Assembly: GCF_002968015.1 (NCBI RefSeq) | Contig: NZ_PUIP01000003.1 | Coordinates: 186,001-250,000 of the forward strand | Length of the DNA: 64,000 bases | Direction: 5' to 3' | From: Massilia phosphatilytica | GTDB taxonomy: Bacteria; Pseudomonadota; Gammaproteobacteria; Burkholderiales; Burkholderiaceae_D | In this document: one piece after another, positions 42,424 to 52,541 of the stretch | Position numbering within the stretch: the first letter of the stretch is position 1 | How the letters are laid out: each line of letters starts with the position of its first letter | Notes under the pieces: generated by a model | Told to the model about the DNA's origin: nothing | What the model saw: the letters and a program-made list of their open reading frames with translations, nothing else | The model's database searches: none | Translations under genes and position numbers: made by a program

Positions 42424-44775
42424 TCAGTGCCCGCCCTTCTCGCCGTTCTTGTGGCCGTGGTCGCCGCCTTGTCCGCCGCCGTGGGCGGGTGCCGGATGCG
42501 GTTGCGGCGGCGCGTGGGGCGCCGGTTGCGGCGCGGCGTGGGGCGCCGGTTTCGGCTGCGGCTGCGGCTGCGGGTGCGGCGCAGACTGCGGACGCGGCGC
42601 GGGCGGAGGCGCGGCGTGCGCAGGCGGCTGCGGATGCTGCGCGGGCTGTGGATGCGGCGCAGGCTGCGGACGCGGTGCGGGCGGAGGCGCGGCATGTGCC
42701 GGCGGCTGCGGCTTCGACTGCGGATGTGGCGCGAGCCGCTGCGCGGCATGCATCGGCGGCTGCGTATGCGGCGCGGACGGCGGCGCGGCGTGGGCTTGCG
42801 GCTGTGGATGCGGGGCCTGCATCGCCAGCCGCTGCGGCGCGGGCGCCCGCGGCGGCTCGTGCGCCGCCGGTTGTGTTGCCGGGCCGTGCGCCTGCGCCAT
42901 CACGCCATGTGCGGCAGCCCGCGGCCCGGCCTCGGGGCCGCGCTGGCCTGGTCGCGGCCCCATGTCGGGTGCGGCGGCGTGCGGGCCCTGTGGGCGGCCT
43001 GTCTCTGATGCGGTCGCGCCCGCACCGGTACCGCCGCGCGCGGCGAGCTGCGCCGCGCCCAGCGGACCTTGCGCATCCGGCGCCAGCGCATCGCGCCCAT
43101 GCGCCGGCCGCATATCGTGCACGCCCGGCAGGCGGCCGGCCAGCGGCGGCGCCCCGTGGCCAGGTTGACCGGCCGGCCCGGGCGGCGGCATGACAGCTGC
43201 CGGCTGCGGCCCATGGCCGACGGGCGGCATGCCCGGATGACCGCCTTGCGCGACCGGACGCGCGGCGGGACCGCCGGCAAGCGCCGGCTGCGGAGTCGCC
43301 GGCTTGCCAAGCGCGGGCCGCAGCACGCGCAGCGGCATCGGACCATGGACGGCGGCATGCGCATCCGGACGGCCTGCCGCCGGTCCGGGCGCATGGGCGA
43401 ATGCGTGCGCGGGCAGCGCACGCGTCACCGCGACACGCTGCAGCACGGCGCCCGGCGGCAGGCGGCCGGCCGGGGGCGTGCCCATCCGGCCTTGCGGCAG
43501 CGGCCGGGCCTGGGGCGCGGCCACAACGGGCGCGGCGCGCGCCACGCCGGGCGGCAGCAGGAGCCCGGCGCGTCTCGTCGGCGCGGCCTGCGCGAACTGC
43601 TGCGCGGGCATCGCCACGATCGCGCCGGGCACGTAGCGGTTGCGGTAGCTGATATTCGTGATGTTGTTGACGATGGTCGTCTGGTGGATCACGGTGTTGG
43701 TCACGTTGACGTTCGTGATGTACGTCGGGCTCGCGTGGTACGGCGGCCGGTACGCTTCGTGCGGCGCCAGCGGGAACCAGCCGACGCCAGGATCGGACCG
43801 GCCGCCGAACGCCACCACGGCGCCCACGAAGGCCACGAGCGCGGGCGCGTACACGGGCTGCGCGCGCGGCGGCGACGGCACCCAGGCCCACGTGTCCGGC
43901 GTGCGTATCCAGCGTCCGTAGTGCGATACCGCGTAACCGTAGGGCTGGTCGTCGATCCAGGTCCAGCCCCACGGATCGATCCACGCCCAGTGGCCCGCAT
44001 GGTACGGCGCCCAGTTCTGCGGCGCGCGGTCCGGCACCCACACGGTGCCGTACTCCGGCACGGTGCGCCAGCTGCCGTAGTCGTCGAGGTCTTCCGCGCC
44101 GATGACGCCCTGCGGCACGTAGCGGCGCGCGATGGCGCGCTCGTAACGCTGGTCGCGTGCCAGCGCCCAGCGGTCGAAATCGTCCGGCGGCGCCGGCGGC
44201 AGCAGCCCGTAGTTGTTCAGGTCCTGGCCCCCGAAGCGGTAGCCCTGCCCCGGCGCGAGCGCCAACGACGTGCCGTCGCCGTAGACGTCGCCGGCGCCGT
44301 TCAGCACCGTGACATCCGTCGTGCTGCCGTCCGGCGCGACGGCGAGGCGGTAATCGCCGGGCTGGCGCGCGACGAAGGCGAGATTCGGCGTGTCCACTTC
44401 CACCGTCTCGCCGGGCGCAAGGCGGCGCACATGCAGGTCGATGCGACCCTGCGACACCTGCAGCTGGGTCGTGCGTTCGTCGGCCGCGAGCACCGTCAGC
44501 AAGGTGCCCGCATCCATGCGCGCGATGGCGGCGCCGAACTGGGCTTCGTCGCGCCCGCCGGCGTCCGTCCACAGGCGGTCGCCCGCGACGAGCGGCCGGT
44601 TGAGCGGCGCCTCCGCCCAGTCGGTGGCGCCGGCGGGGGAAAAGCTGACCGGGCCGGCGAGGTACGCGATGCGGCCCACGCGCGCGGGCGGGTCCTGCAT
44701 TTGCGCGGCGGCGGTCGCCGCGCCAAGCAGCAGGCCGAGGGCGATGGCCGGACGGAGGATGTTCGATGCGCTCAT
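42424..44775 (-). CDS. FecR/DUF6600 domain protein with long Pro/Ala/His-rich tail
   Basis: 783 residues from the ATG at 44775. Signal peptide ends ATAAAQ (about 25). Residues about 30-190 form a FecR-like domain (ARVGRIAYLAGPVSFSPAG, LLTVLAADERTTQLQVSQGRIDLHVR). Next is a DUF6600-type region with repeated Trp motifs (SWRTVPEYGTVWVP, GHWAWIDPWGWTWIDDQPYGYAVSHYGRW). From about 410 to the end it is low-complexity Pro/Ala/His/Gln, including a 26-residue repeat encoded twice at 42572-42711. The tail ends in His-Gly-Lys-rich sequence. Likely a periplasmic or surface protein; function not known. A palindrome lies 64 bp upstream. Confidence 0.85.
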   Translation of the reverse strand: MSASNILRPAIALGLLLGAATAAAQMQDPPARVGRIAYLAGPVSFSPAGATDWAEAPLNRPLVAGDRLWTDAGGRDEAQFGAAIARMDAGTLLTVLAADERTTQLQVSQGRIDLHVRRLAPGETVEVDTPNLAFVARQPGDYRLAVAPDGSTTDVTVLNGAGDVYGDGTSLALAPGQGYRFGGQDLNNYGLLPPAPPDDFDRWALARDQRYERAIARRYVPQGVIGAEDLDDYGSWRTVPEYGTVWVPDRAPQNWAPYHAGHWAWIDPWGWTWIDDQPYGYAVSHYGRWIRTPDTWAWVPSPPRAQPVYAPALVAFVGAVVAFGGRSDPGVGWFPLAPHEAYRPPYHASPTYITNVNVTNTVIHQTTIVNNITNISYRNRYVPGAIVAMPAQQFAQAAPTRRAGLLLPPGVARAAPVVAAPQARPLPQGRMGTPPAGRLPPGAVLQRVAVTRALPAHAFAHAPGPAAGRPDAHAAVHGPMPLRVLRPALGKPATPQPALAGGPAARPVAQGGHPGMPPVGHGPQPAAVMPPPGPAGQPGHGAPPLAGRLPGVHDMRPAHGRDALAPDAQGPLGAAQLAARGGTGAGATASETGRPQGPHAAAPDMGPRPGQRGPEAGPRAAAHGVMAQAHGPATQPAAHEPPRAPAPQRLAMQAPHPQPQAHAAPPSAPHTQPPMHAAQRLAPHPQSKPQPPAHAAPPPAPRPQPAPHPQPAQHPQPPAHAAPPPAPRPQSAPHPQPQPQPKPAPHAAPQPAPHAPPQPHPAPAHGGGQGGDHGHKNGEKGGH
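42572..42727 (-). repeat. 78-bp tandem coding repeat in the DUF6600 protein
   Basis: Two diverged copies with a 78-bp period (about 42572-42649 and 42650-42727) encode PPAHAAPPPAPRPQ followed by APHPQP. Shorter GCGGCTGCG-type units surround them. Such repeats can change copy number by slippage. Confidence 0.6.
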
Positions 44776-44838
44776 GATCGTCGATGATGCTGGGATGGAT
44801 ACCCGATCATAGACCCGGCGCCCCGCGCGCACGGTACG

Positions 44839-44857
44839 CTGTCACACCGTGTTACAG
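44839..44857. promoter_or_regulatory. palindrome upstream of the DUF6600 gene
   Basis: CTGTCACAC-C-GTGTTACAG pairs at 8 of 9 positions. It lies between the CPBP protease stop and the DUF6600 start, 64 bp from the latter. The dyad has the size of a dimeric regulator site; which regulator is unknown. Confidence 0.4.
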
Positions 44858-44872
44858 AAGTTGCAATGCTGT

Positions 44873-45754
44873 TCAGCGCACGAGGGACGGATAGGTGAAC
44901 GCGATGAAGTGGACGGCGTTCAGCGCGAAGTGCGTGAGGATCGCGCCCTCGATGCGGCCGGAGCGCAGGTAGGCGGCGGCGTAACCGAGGCCCGCCAGCG
45001 CCGCCAGCACGACGAGCGCCGGGCCGCCGCGCGCGTGCGCGAGGCCGAACAGCACGGTCGACACGATGACCGCCACCGCCGTGCCCCAGCGCCGGCGCTC
45101 CAGCCAGCGCGCGAGGCCGCCGAGGATGAAGCCGCGGAAGAACGCCTCCTCCGTCACGCACGTGAACAGCAGGTTGATCGCCAGGAACCACGGCGCGAGC
45201 GGCGTCCACTTGACGTCGGGCCGCACGTAGCCGGATGCCCAGCCGGCGCCGAGGACGGCGACGACCGTCGCCAGCAGCACGGGCGCCGTCCGGCGCAGCA
45301 TCGGCAGCCAGTCGGCACGGGCACGGATCGGCGCGCAGAACACGCCCATCAGCACGATGCCGGCGACGGCCGTGTCGAAGTTCGCGTGCAGTGTGAACGG
45401 GGCCGCGTCGGCCGACCCGCGCACGCCCTCCGCCAGCACGGGATTGTGGAACCCGGGGAAGCGGTGCAGCGCGAACAGGAAGGCGCACACGCCCGTCAGC
45501 ACGAGCAGCGGGATGCGCACCCATGCCCGTCCGGCCGTGCGCGCGCCGAACGCCAGCGCGAGATAGAAGAATGTGGCGGCGAGGCCGCGCGCATCCAGCA
45601 CGCCGACGGCCTTGCCGATGGCGCAGGCGACCAGCAATCCGCCGCACCAGAGCCAGTCGCGGTTGCCGCGCAGGGCCGGCGCCGGAATCCACAACGTCAG
45701 CACGGCCAGCGCCAGCGCGCCGAACGCCGGCAGCAGGTCGGGAGCGAGCAGCAT
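44873..45754 (-). CDS. CPBP family intramembrane metalloprotease
   Basis: 293 residues from the ATG at 45754, just after the stop of the DUF3422 gene. About eight hydrophobic segments. The Abi/CAAX-like motifs are present: EEAFFRGFILGGLARWL (the Glu-Glu-x3-Arg motif), FGLAHARGG (His) and LTHFALNAVHF (His-x3-Asn). Such glutamic/metallo-proteases act inside the membrane; bacterial substrates are mostly unknown. It probably shares a transcript with the DUF3422 gene (2-bp gap). Confidence 0.9.
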   Translation of the reverse strand: MLLAPDLLPAFGALALAVLTLWIPAPALRGNRDWLWCGGLLVACAIGKAVGVLDARGLAATFFYLALAFGARTAGRAWVRIPLLVLTGVCAFLFALHRFPGFHNPVLAEGVRGSADAAPFTLHANFDTAVAGIVLMGVFCAPIRARADWLPMLRRTAPVLLATVVAVLGAGWASGYVRPDVKWTPLAPWFLAINLLFTCVTEEAFFRGFILGGLARWLERRRWGTAVAVIVSTVLFGLAHARGGPALVVLAALAGLGYAAAYLRSGRIEGAILTHFALNAVHFIAFTYPSLVR

Positions 45755-45756
45755 GG

Positions 45757-47085
45757 TCAGGCGTGCGAACGTTTGTGCATCTGCTTGTGCATGCGGCGCA
45801 GGCTGAGCCACACGAGTCCCGCCACGACGGGCACCAGCGCACCCGTGAGCAGGTCCGGGTTGACCGGCAGGCCGAGACTCTTCAAGCCCTTGCCCGCATA
45901 ACCGAGCAGGCCGACGACGTAGTACGAGATCGCCGCCACCGACAAGCCCTCGACGGCCTGCTGCAGGCGCAGTTGCTGGGCGGCGCGGCGGTCCATCGAT
46001 TGCAGGATTTGCCGGTTCTGGTTTTCCTGGACGATCGACACGCGCGTGCGCAGCAGGTCGTTGACGTTGGCGATGCGGCGCGCAAGCGCTTCCTGGCGCG
46101 CGGACGTCGATTCGCACGTGTTCATCGCGGGCGTGAGGCGGCGGTCCATGAATTCCTCGACGGTCGGCACGCCTTCGATGCGGGCCTCGCGCAATTCCTC
46201 GATGCGCGCCTTCACGAGGCGGTAATAGGCCTTCGATGCGGAGAAGCGGTAGCCGTTGTCGAGCGACAGCTTTTCGAGGCGCGCCGCGAGCCGCGTGATC
46301 TGCTGGAGCAGGTCCTGGTCGCCGGCGACCGCCTCGCCCGCGACCATGCGCTCGGCCAGGGTGGCCAGTTCGGCCTCGATGTCGTCCAGCGCCGCGGACA
46401 CGGCACGCGCGGCCGGCAGGCCGAGGAGTGCCATCATGCGATAGGTGTCGATCTCCAGCACGCGCTGGACGAGACGGCCGGCCTGCTGCGCGCGCATCTC
46501 GACGTCGCGCAGCACGAAGCGCGAAAAGCCGTCGGACTGGATCGCGAAATCGGTCCACACTTCGCCGCCCTGCATGACGCGCGAGCCGACCAGGTTATTA
46601 CTGGCGAAACCATCGTGCAGCGCGGCCGGATCGGCGGCGCCGCGTTCGAGCAGCACGTGCCCGGCCGACATGAGGCGGCCGTGCAGGCCGAGGATCCACG
46701 CCTGCGGCAGGTGCGCGAGCGGCATGCGCGCGAAGGCCTCCGCAAGCGGCAGCCCGGGCGCGACCTTTTCCGTGAACGTGTAGGTGGCGAACTCGGTGTG
46801 GCGTTCCCACTTGAGGCGGAAGCGGCCGAAGTCGTGATAGAAGTGATTGGCCGTCACGTTCGGCGCCGCGACGCCGAAATGCCCGCACAGCGCGGCCAGC
46901 AGCGCATGCTGGTTGGGACCGTGCTCGCTGCGCGATCCGGCCTCGTTGGCGCGGTACACGGCAAGGTGGGTGATGGCTTCGGGCGCTTCCAGCCGGAGGA
47001 AGGGACGCGAATGGATTTCGGCGGCCAGCGGAATGCGCTGGGCGTGGCTCAGGCTCGGGTAAGCGGTCGTCATGGTTCGGTTCAT
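45757..47085 (-). CDS. DUF3422 family membrane-anchored protein
   Basis: 442 residues; the start is either 47085 (MNRTMTT) or 47073 (MTTAYPS). The N-terminal part has RIPLAAEIHSRPFLRLEAPEAITHLAV and NHFYHDFGRFRLKWERHTEFATYTF, both typical of DUF3422. A helical middle follows. Two hydrophobic segments near the C-terminus (AISYYVVGLLGYAGKGL, LTGALVPVVAGLVWLSL) anchor it, with a basic His/Lys tail. The family is common in proteobacteria, with no established function. Confidence 0.88.
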   Translation of the reverse strand: MNRTMTTAYPSLSHAQRIPLAAEIHSRPFLRLEAPEAITHLAVYRANEAGSRSEHGPNQHALLAALCGHFGVAAPNVTANHFYHDFGRFRLKWERHTEFATYTFTEKVAPGLPLAEAFARMPLAHLPQAWILGLHGRLMSAGHVLLERGAADPAALHDGFASNNLVGSRVMQGGEVWTDFAIQSDGFSRFVLRDVEMRAQQAGRLVQRVLEIDTYRMMALLGLPAARAVSAALDDIEAELATLAERMVAGEAVAGDQDLLQQITRLAARLEKLSLDNGYRFSASKAYYRLVKARIEELREARIEGVPTVEEFMDRRLTPAMNTCESTSARQEALARRIANVNDLLRTRVSIVQENQNRQILQSMDRRAAQQLRLQQAVEGLSVAAISYYVVGLLGYAGKGLKSLGLPVNPDLLTGALVPVVAGLVWLSLRRMHKQMHKRSHA

Positions 47086-47250
47086 CGGCTGTGGGTGGTG
47101 CCAGCCGTGTGAGCGGCTCGGCAATATTTTCCATTGTACATGTGTATGCACAGCGCCGGAACGGCGTCAGACCCGTTCGCGGCCGAATAAAGTTCAGATC
47201 ACGACCGACATCCTGACCTCCACGCCCATGTAGTCAGCCCAAATGAGCAC

Positions 47251-47293
47251 TTTGGTCCGACCACTTGCAACATTATCCGGACCAAACTAAGAT
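47251..47293 (+). promoter_or_regulatory. promoter and FadR-type operators of the GntR-family gene
   Basis: TGGTCCGACCA (47253-47263) is a perfect TGGTC-N-GACCA palindrome. With CGGACCAAA (47278-47286) the outer TTTGGTCCG (47251-47259) forms a wider 9-bp inverted repeat. TTGCAA (47265-47270), 17 bp, TAAGAT (47288-47293) make the promoter. The sites cover the -35 and the spacer, which fits autoregulation by the gene at 47336. Confidence 0.7.
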
Positions 47294-47335
47294 GCGTTCT
47301 TGGCAATCGCCTCCACTTTTTCCTGGACTGACACA

Positions 47336-48034
47336 ATGAGAAAAATGCCCGCGCCACCCGATGCGATTGCGGCCGAGCCGCGACTGTATCGCGTGGTGTC
47401 GAGCCGGATCGAAGCGCTGATCCGGGAAGAGAACATCAAACCGGGCGAACGCCTGCCTGCCGAGCGTGACCTGGCGACGAAACTGGGCGTCTCGCGCACG
47501 TCGCTGCGCGAAGCGCTGATCGCGCTGGAGCTGGGCGGCGTCGTCGAAGTGCGCGGCGGCTCCGGCGTGTACGTCAGCGAACAGGCGGCGCCGAAGACCG
47601 CGCGGCCGGCGGCCGGTCCCGGTCCGTTCGAAGTGCTGGCCGCGCGCCGCATGATCGAGGTCGAGGTCGCGGCGCTGGCCGCGAAGAACGCGACGCCTGC
47701 GGCTGTCGATGCGATCCTCGTCGCCGTCGAACAGATGGAACAGAACCAGGACAACCTGGGCGAGAACGAATCGGCCGACCGCAACTTCCACCTCGCGATC
47801 GCGCACGCCGCCGGCAACAGTGCTCTCGTCGGCGTGATCGAATACCTGTGGGCCCAGCGCGGCAGCCTGTGGCACAAGCTGACGGAGCACTTCCAGACCG
47901 AGGAACTGCGCCAGCTGACGCTCCTCGACCACCGCGCGATCCTGGCCGCCATCGCCTCGCACGACGTGGCCGGCGCGCGCCAGGCGATGCGCGCGCACCT
48001 CGACCGCGTCACGCGCACGTTCTCGCGCGGGTGA
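47336..48034 (+). CDS. FadR-subfamily GntR transcriptional regulator
   Basis: 232 residues from the ATG at 47336; an ATG at 47300 lies at the expected transcription start, so it is less likely. The winged helix is [45 protein letters not shown], and the FCD ligand domain follows with [14 protein letters not shown] and [27 protein letters not shown], keeping the His residues that bind metal and carboxylate ligands. FadR-type regulators such as UxuR, ExuR and LldR answer to sugar acids. Matching operators at 59192 and 61980 point to control of the rhamnogalacturonan cluster 12 kb away. The yaiI-like gene starts 2 bp after its stop. Confidence 0.92.
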   Translation: MRKMPAPPDAIAAEPRLYRVVSSRIEALIREENIKPGERLPAERDLATKLGVSRTSLREALIALELGGVVEVRGGSGVYVSEQAAPKTARPAAGPGPFEVLAARRMIEVEVAALAAKNATPAAVDAILVAVEQMEQNQDNLGENESADRNFHLAIAHAAGNSALVGVIEYLWAQRGSLWHKLTEHFQTEELRQLTLLDHRAILAAIASHDVAGARQAMRAHLDRVTRTFSRG

Positions 48035-48036
48035 GC

Positions 48037-48492
48037 ATGGAGATCTGGGTCGACGCCGACGCCTGTCCGGCCGTTATCAAGGACATCCTGTTCCGCGTGG
48101 CGGACCGCGTGCAGATGAACGTCACGCTGGTCGCCAACCAGCTGATCCGCGTGCCGGGCTCGCGCTTCATCCGCGCGTTGCAGGTGCCCGCCGGCGCGGA
48201 CGCGGCCGACGCCGAAATCGTCGCGCGCGTGCAGCCGGGCGACATCGTCGTGACGGGCGACATCCCCCTCGCCGCCCTCGTGCTGGACAAGGGCGGGCTG
48301 CCCCTGAATCCGCGCGGCGAGTGGTACACGAAGGACACCATCGCGCAGCAGCTGACGATGCGCGCCTTCATGGACGAATTGCGCAGCAGCGGCGTCGATA
48401 CGGGCGGACCGGCCGCGTTCAGCCAGGCGGACCGGCAGCGGTTCGCGAATGCGCTCGATCGCGAGCTGGCCAGGCGCGTGCCCAAACCATGA
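48037..48492 (+). CDS. YaiI/YqxD family protein (DUF188)
   Basis: 151 residues, the typical length. [23 protein letters not shown] at the start and [29 protein letters not shown] in the middle are the PIN-like acidic motifs of the family. Conserved in many bacteria; a nuclease role is suspected but not shown. It starts 2 bp after the FadR-type gene and overlaps the next gene by 4 bp. Confidence 0.93.
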   Translation: MEIWVDADACPAVIKDILFRVADRVQMNVTLVANQLIRVPGSRFIRALQVPAGADAADAEIVARVQPGDIVVTGDIPLAALVLDKGGLPLNPRGEWYTKDTIAQQLTMRAFMDELRSSGVDTGGPAAFSQADRQRFANALDRELARRVPKP

Positions 48493-49247
48493 GCGGCGCC
48501 GTGCTCGCCGCCGCGCAATGCAGCGTCCGCGCGGGCGACATCGCCGGTAACGTGCGCCGGCACCTGGACTTCATGGACACCGCGCGCCGGCACGGCGTGG
48601 ACGTCCTCGTCTTCCCCGAACTGTCGCTGACGGGCTACGAGCCCACGCTCGCTGCAAGCCTTGCGCAGCCGCCGGACGCGGATTGCCTGGCGCCGCTGCG
48701 CGCACGGGCACGCGCACGCGAGGCCGGGATGACGGTCATCGTCGGCCTGCCCCTGCGCTCCAGCCAGGGCGCCAAACCGTTCATCGCGGCCTTCATCCTG
48801 CATGCGGACGGCACACTCACCGTGCAGACGAAGCAGCACCTGCATACGGGCGAGGAACCGTATTTCAGCGCGGGCGCGGGCGGGCCGCTGCTCGACGCCG
48901 GCGGCACGCCGCTGGCGCTCGCGATCTGCGCGGACTTCGGCCAGCCCGCGCACGCGGCCGCGGCGGCGTCCGCGGGCGCGCGCCTCTACGCGGCGAGCGC
49001 CCTGGTCGGGGAATCCGGCTATCCGGTCGACAGCGCCCTGCTGCAGCGCTATGCGCAACGCCACCGCATGGCGGTCCTGCTCGCGAACCATGGCGGACCG
49101 ACTGGCGGCTGGACGGCGGCCGGACGCAGCGCGTTCTGGGACGAACAGGGACGCCTGGTGGCGGCGACGCCCGGCCCGGGCGATTGCCTGCTCGTCATCC
49201 GGGCAAACGCCGACGGATGGACCGGCGAGCGCGTGCCGGTCGCCTGA
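48489..49247 (+). CDS. carbon-nitrogen hydrolase (nitrilase superfamily)
   Basis: 252 residues. The catalytic triad of the superfamily is visible: Glu in [13 protein letters not shown], Lys in [14 protein letters not shown] and Cys in [12 protein letters not shown]. The start overlaps the previous stop (ATGA). The acid after the Cys (A-D-F in place of the common Y-D) is a small departure. It probably hydrolyses an amide; the substrate is unknown. The protein ends where the convergent SUFU-domain gene ends (0-bp gap). Confidence 0.9.
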   Translation: MSGAVLAAAQCSVRAGDIAGNVRRHLDFMDTARRHGVDVLVFPELSLTGYEPTLAASLAQPPDADCLAPLRARARAREAGMTVIVGLPLRSSQGAKPFIAAFILHADGTLTVQTKQHLHTGEEPYFSAGAGGPLLDAGGTPLALAICADFGQPAHAAAAASAGARLYAASALVGESGYPVDSALLQRYAQRHRMAVLLANHGGPTGGWTAAGRSAFWDEQGRLVAATPGPGDCLLVIRANADGWTGERVPVA

Positions 49248-49979
49248 TCACAGGAAGCCGAACAGCTTCTTCCCCGCGTTCGCGCGGCGCGGATCGATCA
49301 TGTCGTCGATCCGCTTCTTGTCGAAGCGCTCCAGCAGTTTCTCGGCCCCGGACCGCAGCTTCAGGGCGAGTTCCTCCGGGTAGAGCGGCACGACGGCGAA
49401 GAACGCGATCTCCTTGTGCGCATCGATGCGCAACCGGTGGAACTCGTCCGGCACGCTGATCGACGGCAGCAGGATGCAGCCGTCGAAGCGGACGTCCGCC
49501 GCATACGGTTCCGCCGGGTCGCCGTTCGGCACCGTATGGCCCCAGCCAAGCCACGTGTCGTATTTGTGCGGCAGGCGTGCCAGCGTCTTGATCAGCCGGA
49601 CGGGCCAGTACCAGCGCTCGTCCTCGAACGATTCCTTGTCCAGCTTCCAGTCCGGCGGGAGCGTGATCATCAACTCGGCGTGGCGCGGGACGTCCGTCGC
49701 CGGCGGCGTCGACATCGGCAAATCGCTCATGCCGGACGTGACGAGCCGGATGAACGGATACGCGTCGGTCGGCTTCACGATGTGGACGTCGATGTGCACG
49801 GTGTCCGACACCAGTTCGTGGAACACGCAATCGACCGGCCCGAGGTGCCGGTCGATGTGGTCCGAAATCTGCTGCAGGCAGATCTCGCCCTGCGGCGGCG
49901 CCCACGGCGTGCTTTCGGTGTGGTGGTAGATCGGGTCGCCGTGCAAGGACACGACGTTGCTGGCCCGGTATGCGCTCAT
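49248..49979 (-). CDS. suppressor-of-fused (SUFU) domain protein
   Basis: 243 residues. Blocks CVFHELVSDTVHIDVHIVKPTDAYPFIRLVTSGMSDLPM and DDERWYWPVRLIKTLARLPH-like match the bacterial SUFU-domain family, often linked to toxin immunity or of unknown role. No signal peptide. No toxin gene is seen next to it. Confidence 0.82.
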   Translation of the reverse strand: MSAYRASNVVSLHGDPIYHHTESTPWAPPQGEICLQQISDHIDRHLGPVDCVFHELVSDTVHIDVHIVKPTDAYPFIRLVTSGMSDLPMSTPPATDVPRHAELMITLPPDWKLDKESFEDERWYWPVRLIKTLARLPHKYDTWLGWGHTVPNGDPAEPYAADVRFDGCILLPSISVPDEFHRLRIDAHKEIAFFAVVPLYPEELALKLRSGAEKLLERFDKKRIDDMIDPRRANAGKKLFGFL

Positions 49980-50049
49980 CGCGGTCCCCTCGAATGCTGA
50001 TCTGGTGAGTCTAGCAGCGCCGGAGGCACGAAAATGCGCGCATTTCCAC

Positions 50050-51399
50050 TTACACCGCGGCTTCCGATCCGCGCAGCGTGACCACCGCCTGCGCCACCGA
50101 CGACGCATGCGCGCACATCGTCTCGGCCGCGTCGGCGCTCTGTTCGACCAGCTCGGCCGTCTGGCGCGTCGTCAGTTCGATCTCGCGGATCGAAGCGCGC
50201 ACCTGCTCGATGCCGTCGCGCTGCTCCTGGCTCGCGCCCGAGATCGCGGTCATGATGTCGGCCACGCGCTTGACCGAGTCGACGATCTGGTGCATCGCCT
50301 GCCCCGCTTCGTCCACGAGCCGGCCGCCTGCGTCCACGCGCACGACGGATTCGCCGATCAGTTGCCGGACTTCCTTGGCGGCCTGCGCGCTGCGCTGGGC
50401 CAGGCTGCGGACTTCCCCCGCCACCACCGCGAAACCGCGGCCCTGCTCGCCCGCGCGCGCCGCCTCGACGGCCGCGTTCAGCGCGAGGATATTCGTCTGG
50501 AAGGCGATGCCGTCGATGACGTTGACGATGTCCTGCACCTCGTGCGAACTGGAACGGATCGAATCCATCGTCTGCACGACGTCCGCGACCACGTCGCCGC
50601 CCTTCACGGCCAGCGCCGACGCCGACGCGACCAGGTCGTCGGCCAGCGCCGCGTGATCGACGTTGCGCTTGACGGTCGCCGTCAGGTGGTCGACCGCGAC
50701 GGCCGCCTGCTCCAGCCGCGTGGCTTGCGCCGCGGCCCGCGTGGACAGGTCGGCGCTGCCCGCCGCTACCGCGCCGGACGTCCGCGTGATCAGGTCCATG
50801 TCGCGCGCCACCTGGTCCGCGCTGCTGCGCATTGCCTGCAGCGTGTTGCGCAACGTGCCGGCGCTCGCGGCGACGGCCGTCGTCTCGCGCTGCAGCCGGA
50901 CCGCGAGGTACGACAGCACGGCCGCCTCGACGACGACGTACACGGCGTGCAGCAGCACGATGCCGAGCCCCGTGTGCGTGAAGCACATGGTCGGATAGCC
51001 CCACGCCTGCAGGTAGTTGAAGGTGAGATGGTGGACGGCGGCCGTGGCCGCGGCGGCGATGATCACGCGCCAGTCCTGGTAACAGACGAGGAACGCGAGC
51101 AGGACAAAGATCCCGAAATGCAGTTCCGTCATGCCGTGCGCCTGGTGGATGTTCAGCGCGCAGAACAGCATGAGCGCGACGGCCACGGACAACCGCGTGA
51201 CGAGCCGGCCCGGCGCGGCCACGATCAGCGCGCTCGGCACGAGGGCGAGCGGCAGGCCAGCGGCGACCGCCAGCATCAGCGAGTCGTACACGGCGCCCAG
51301 TGCCAGCGACGTGGCGAGGAGCGCCCACAGGACGGCGAGGAACAGTTTATCGGCGTTGTTGGCATGGTCGGCAGTCGGGTGGGACGAGATCGGATTCAT
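50050..51399 (-). CDS. methyl-accepting chemotaxis protein with membrane-embedded sensor
   Basis: 449 residues. About six membrane segments in the first 185 residues, with no large periplasmic domain and no obvious HAMP domain. The signalling hairpin [41 protein letters not shown] is intact. The C-terminus lacks a CheR-tethering pentapeptide. The membrane domain may sense energy state or a hydrophobic ligand. It is divergent from the hydroxyproline epimerase gene, with 209 bp between them. Confidence 0.92.
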   Translation of the reverse strand: MNPISSHPTADHANNADKLFLAVLWALLATSLALGAVYDSLMLAVAAGLPLALVPSALIVAAPGRLVTRLSVAVALMLFCALNIHQAHGMTELHFGIFVLLAFLVCYQDWRVIIAAAATAAVHHLTFNYLQAWGYPTMCFTHTGLGIVLLHAVYVVVEAAVLSYLAVRLQRETTAVAASAGTLRNTLQAMRSSADQVARDMDLITRTSGAVAAGSADLSTRAAAQATRLEQAAVAVDHLTATVKRNVDHAALADDLVASASALAVKGGDVVADVVQTMDSIRSSSHEVQDIVNVIDGIAFQTNILALNAAVEAARAGEQGRGFAVVAGEVRSLAQRSAQAAKEVRQLIGESVVRVDAGGRLVDEAGQAMHQIVDSVKRVADIMTAISGASQEQRDGIEQVRASIREIELTTRQTAELVEQSADAAETMCAHASSVAQAVVTLRGSEAAV

Positions 51400-51608
51400 G
51401 TTGTGACTTCCCTAGTTATTTATCCGTAACACATTGATTTTTCGCGTTTATCGGAGCAGCAACTTTCAATGATATTGGGAAATTTTTATCGAATTCTTGC
51501 AGATTGTCACAACCCTGCCGTTGTCCGCCAATCGGTGTGCCGCTTTCCCTCATCAATAGGCGCAAAAATAACAAGACCAGTCGGCGACTCGGGGTTAGCC
51601 TACTCAAC

Positions 51609-52541
51609 ATGAAAAAAATCTCGATCATCGACTCCCACACCGGCGGCGAGCCGACCCGGCTCATCGTGGATGGCGGCCCCGACCTCGGCAACGGCCCCCT
51701 GTCCGAACGGCTCGCGCGCATGCGCGACGAGCACGACCACATCCGCACGGGCACCGTGTGCGAACCGCGCGGGTCGGACGTCCTCGTGGGTGCGCTGCTG
51801 TGCGCACCCCACGCGCCGGACTGCGTGGCGGGCGTCATCTTTTTCAACAACGTCGGCTACCTGGGCATGTGCGGACATGGCACGATCGGCCTCGTCGTGT
51901 CCCTGGCCTACCTCGGACGCATCCAGGCCGGACGGCACCGCATCGATACGCCGGTCGGCGTCGTGACGGCCGAACTCCACGCGGACGGCGCCGTGAGCAT
52001 CGACAACGTCCCGTCCTACCGTGCACGCAAGGACGTCCACGTCGACGTCGTGGGCCATGGCACCGTGCGCGGCGACGTGGCGTGGGGCGGCAACTGGTTC
52101 TTCCTCGTCGAGCGCCACGCGTTCGACGTCGTCCCGGCCAACATCCCGGCATTGACCGCGTTCGCGCAAGCCGTCATGGCCGCGCTGGCCGCCCAGGGGA
52201 TCACCGGCGACGGCGGCGCGGCCATCGACCACGTCGAACTGTTCGCCCCGTCGGAGGCGGCGGACAGCCGCAACTTCGTGCTGTGCCCCGGCAAAGCGTA
52301 CGACCGCTCGCCGTGCGGCACGGGCACCAGCGCGAAACTGGCGTGCCTGGCCGCGGACGGCAAACTGGAACAGGGCGCGGTGTGGCGCCAGGAGAGCATC
52401 ATCGGCAGCGTGTTCGAAGGCAGCTACCGCCGCGTGGGCGACACCGTCGCGCCCACGATCCGCGGCACGGCATGGGTCAGCGCCGACGCCACCTTGCTGT
52501 TCGACGACGGCGATCCGTTCGCATGGGGCATCCCGGCCTAG
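51609..52541 (+). CDS. lhpA: 4-hydroxyproline 2-epimerase (proline racemase family)
   Basis: 310 residues from the ATG at 51609; the earlier ATG at 51504 would add a poorly coding stretch. Both catalytic cysteines are present: C88 in [10 protein letters not shown] and C236 in SPCGTGTS, the numbering known for bacterial hydroxyproline epimerases. It converts trans-4-hydroxy-L-proline to cis-4-hydroxy-D-proline, the first step of the pathway encoded by the genes up to 56941. Its end overlaps the AraC-type regulator gene by 4 bp. Confidence 0.93.
   Translation: MKKISIIDSHTGGEPTRLIVDGGPDLGNGPLSERLARMRDEHDHIRTGTVCEPRGSDVLVGALLCAPHAPDCVAGVIFFNNVGYLGMCGHGTIGLVVSLAYLGRIQAGRHRIDTPVGVVTAELHADGAVSIDNVPSYRARKDVHVDVVGHGTVRGDVAWGGNWFFLVERHAFDVVPANIPALTAFAQAVMAALAAQGITGDGGAAIDHVELFAPSEAADSRNFVLCPGKAYDRSPCGTGTSAKLACLAADGKLEQGAVWRQESIIGSVFEGSYRRVGDTVAPTIRGTAWVSADATLLFDDGDPFAWGIPA

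Noticed and set aside
44873..46558. A 561-codon version of the CPBP protease
   Set aside because: The upstream part lies out of frame within DUF3422; the hydrophobic coding sequence starts at 45754.
51410..51475. A sigma-28 type promoter before the chemoreceptor gene (CCGATAAA in the minus sense)
   Set aside because: The -10-like sequence is present but no TAAA box occurs at the required distance.
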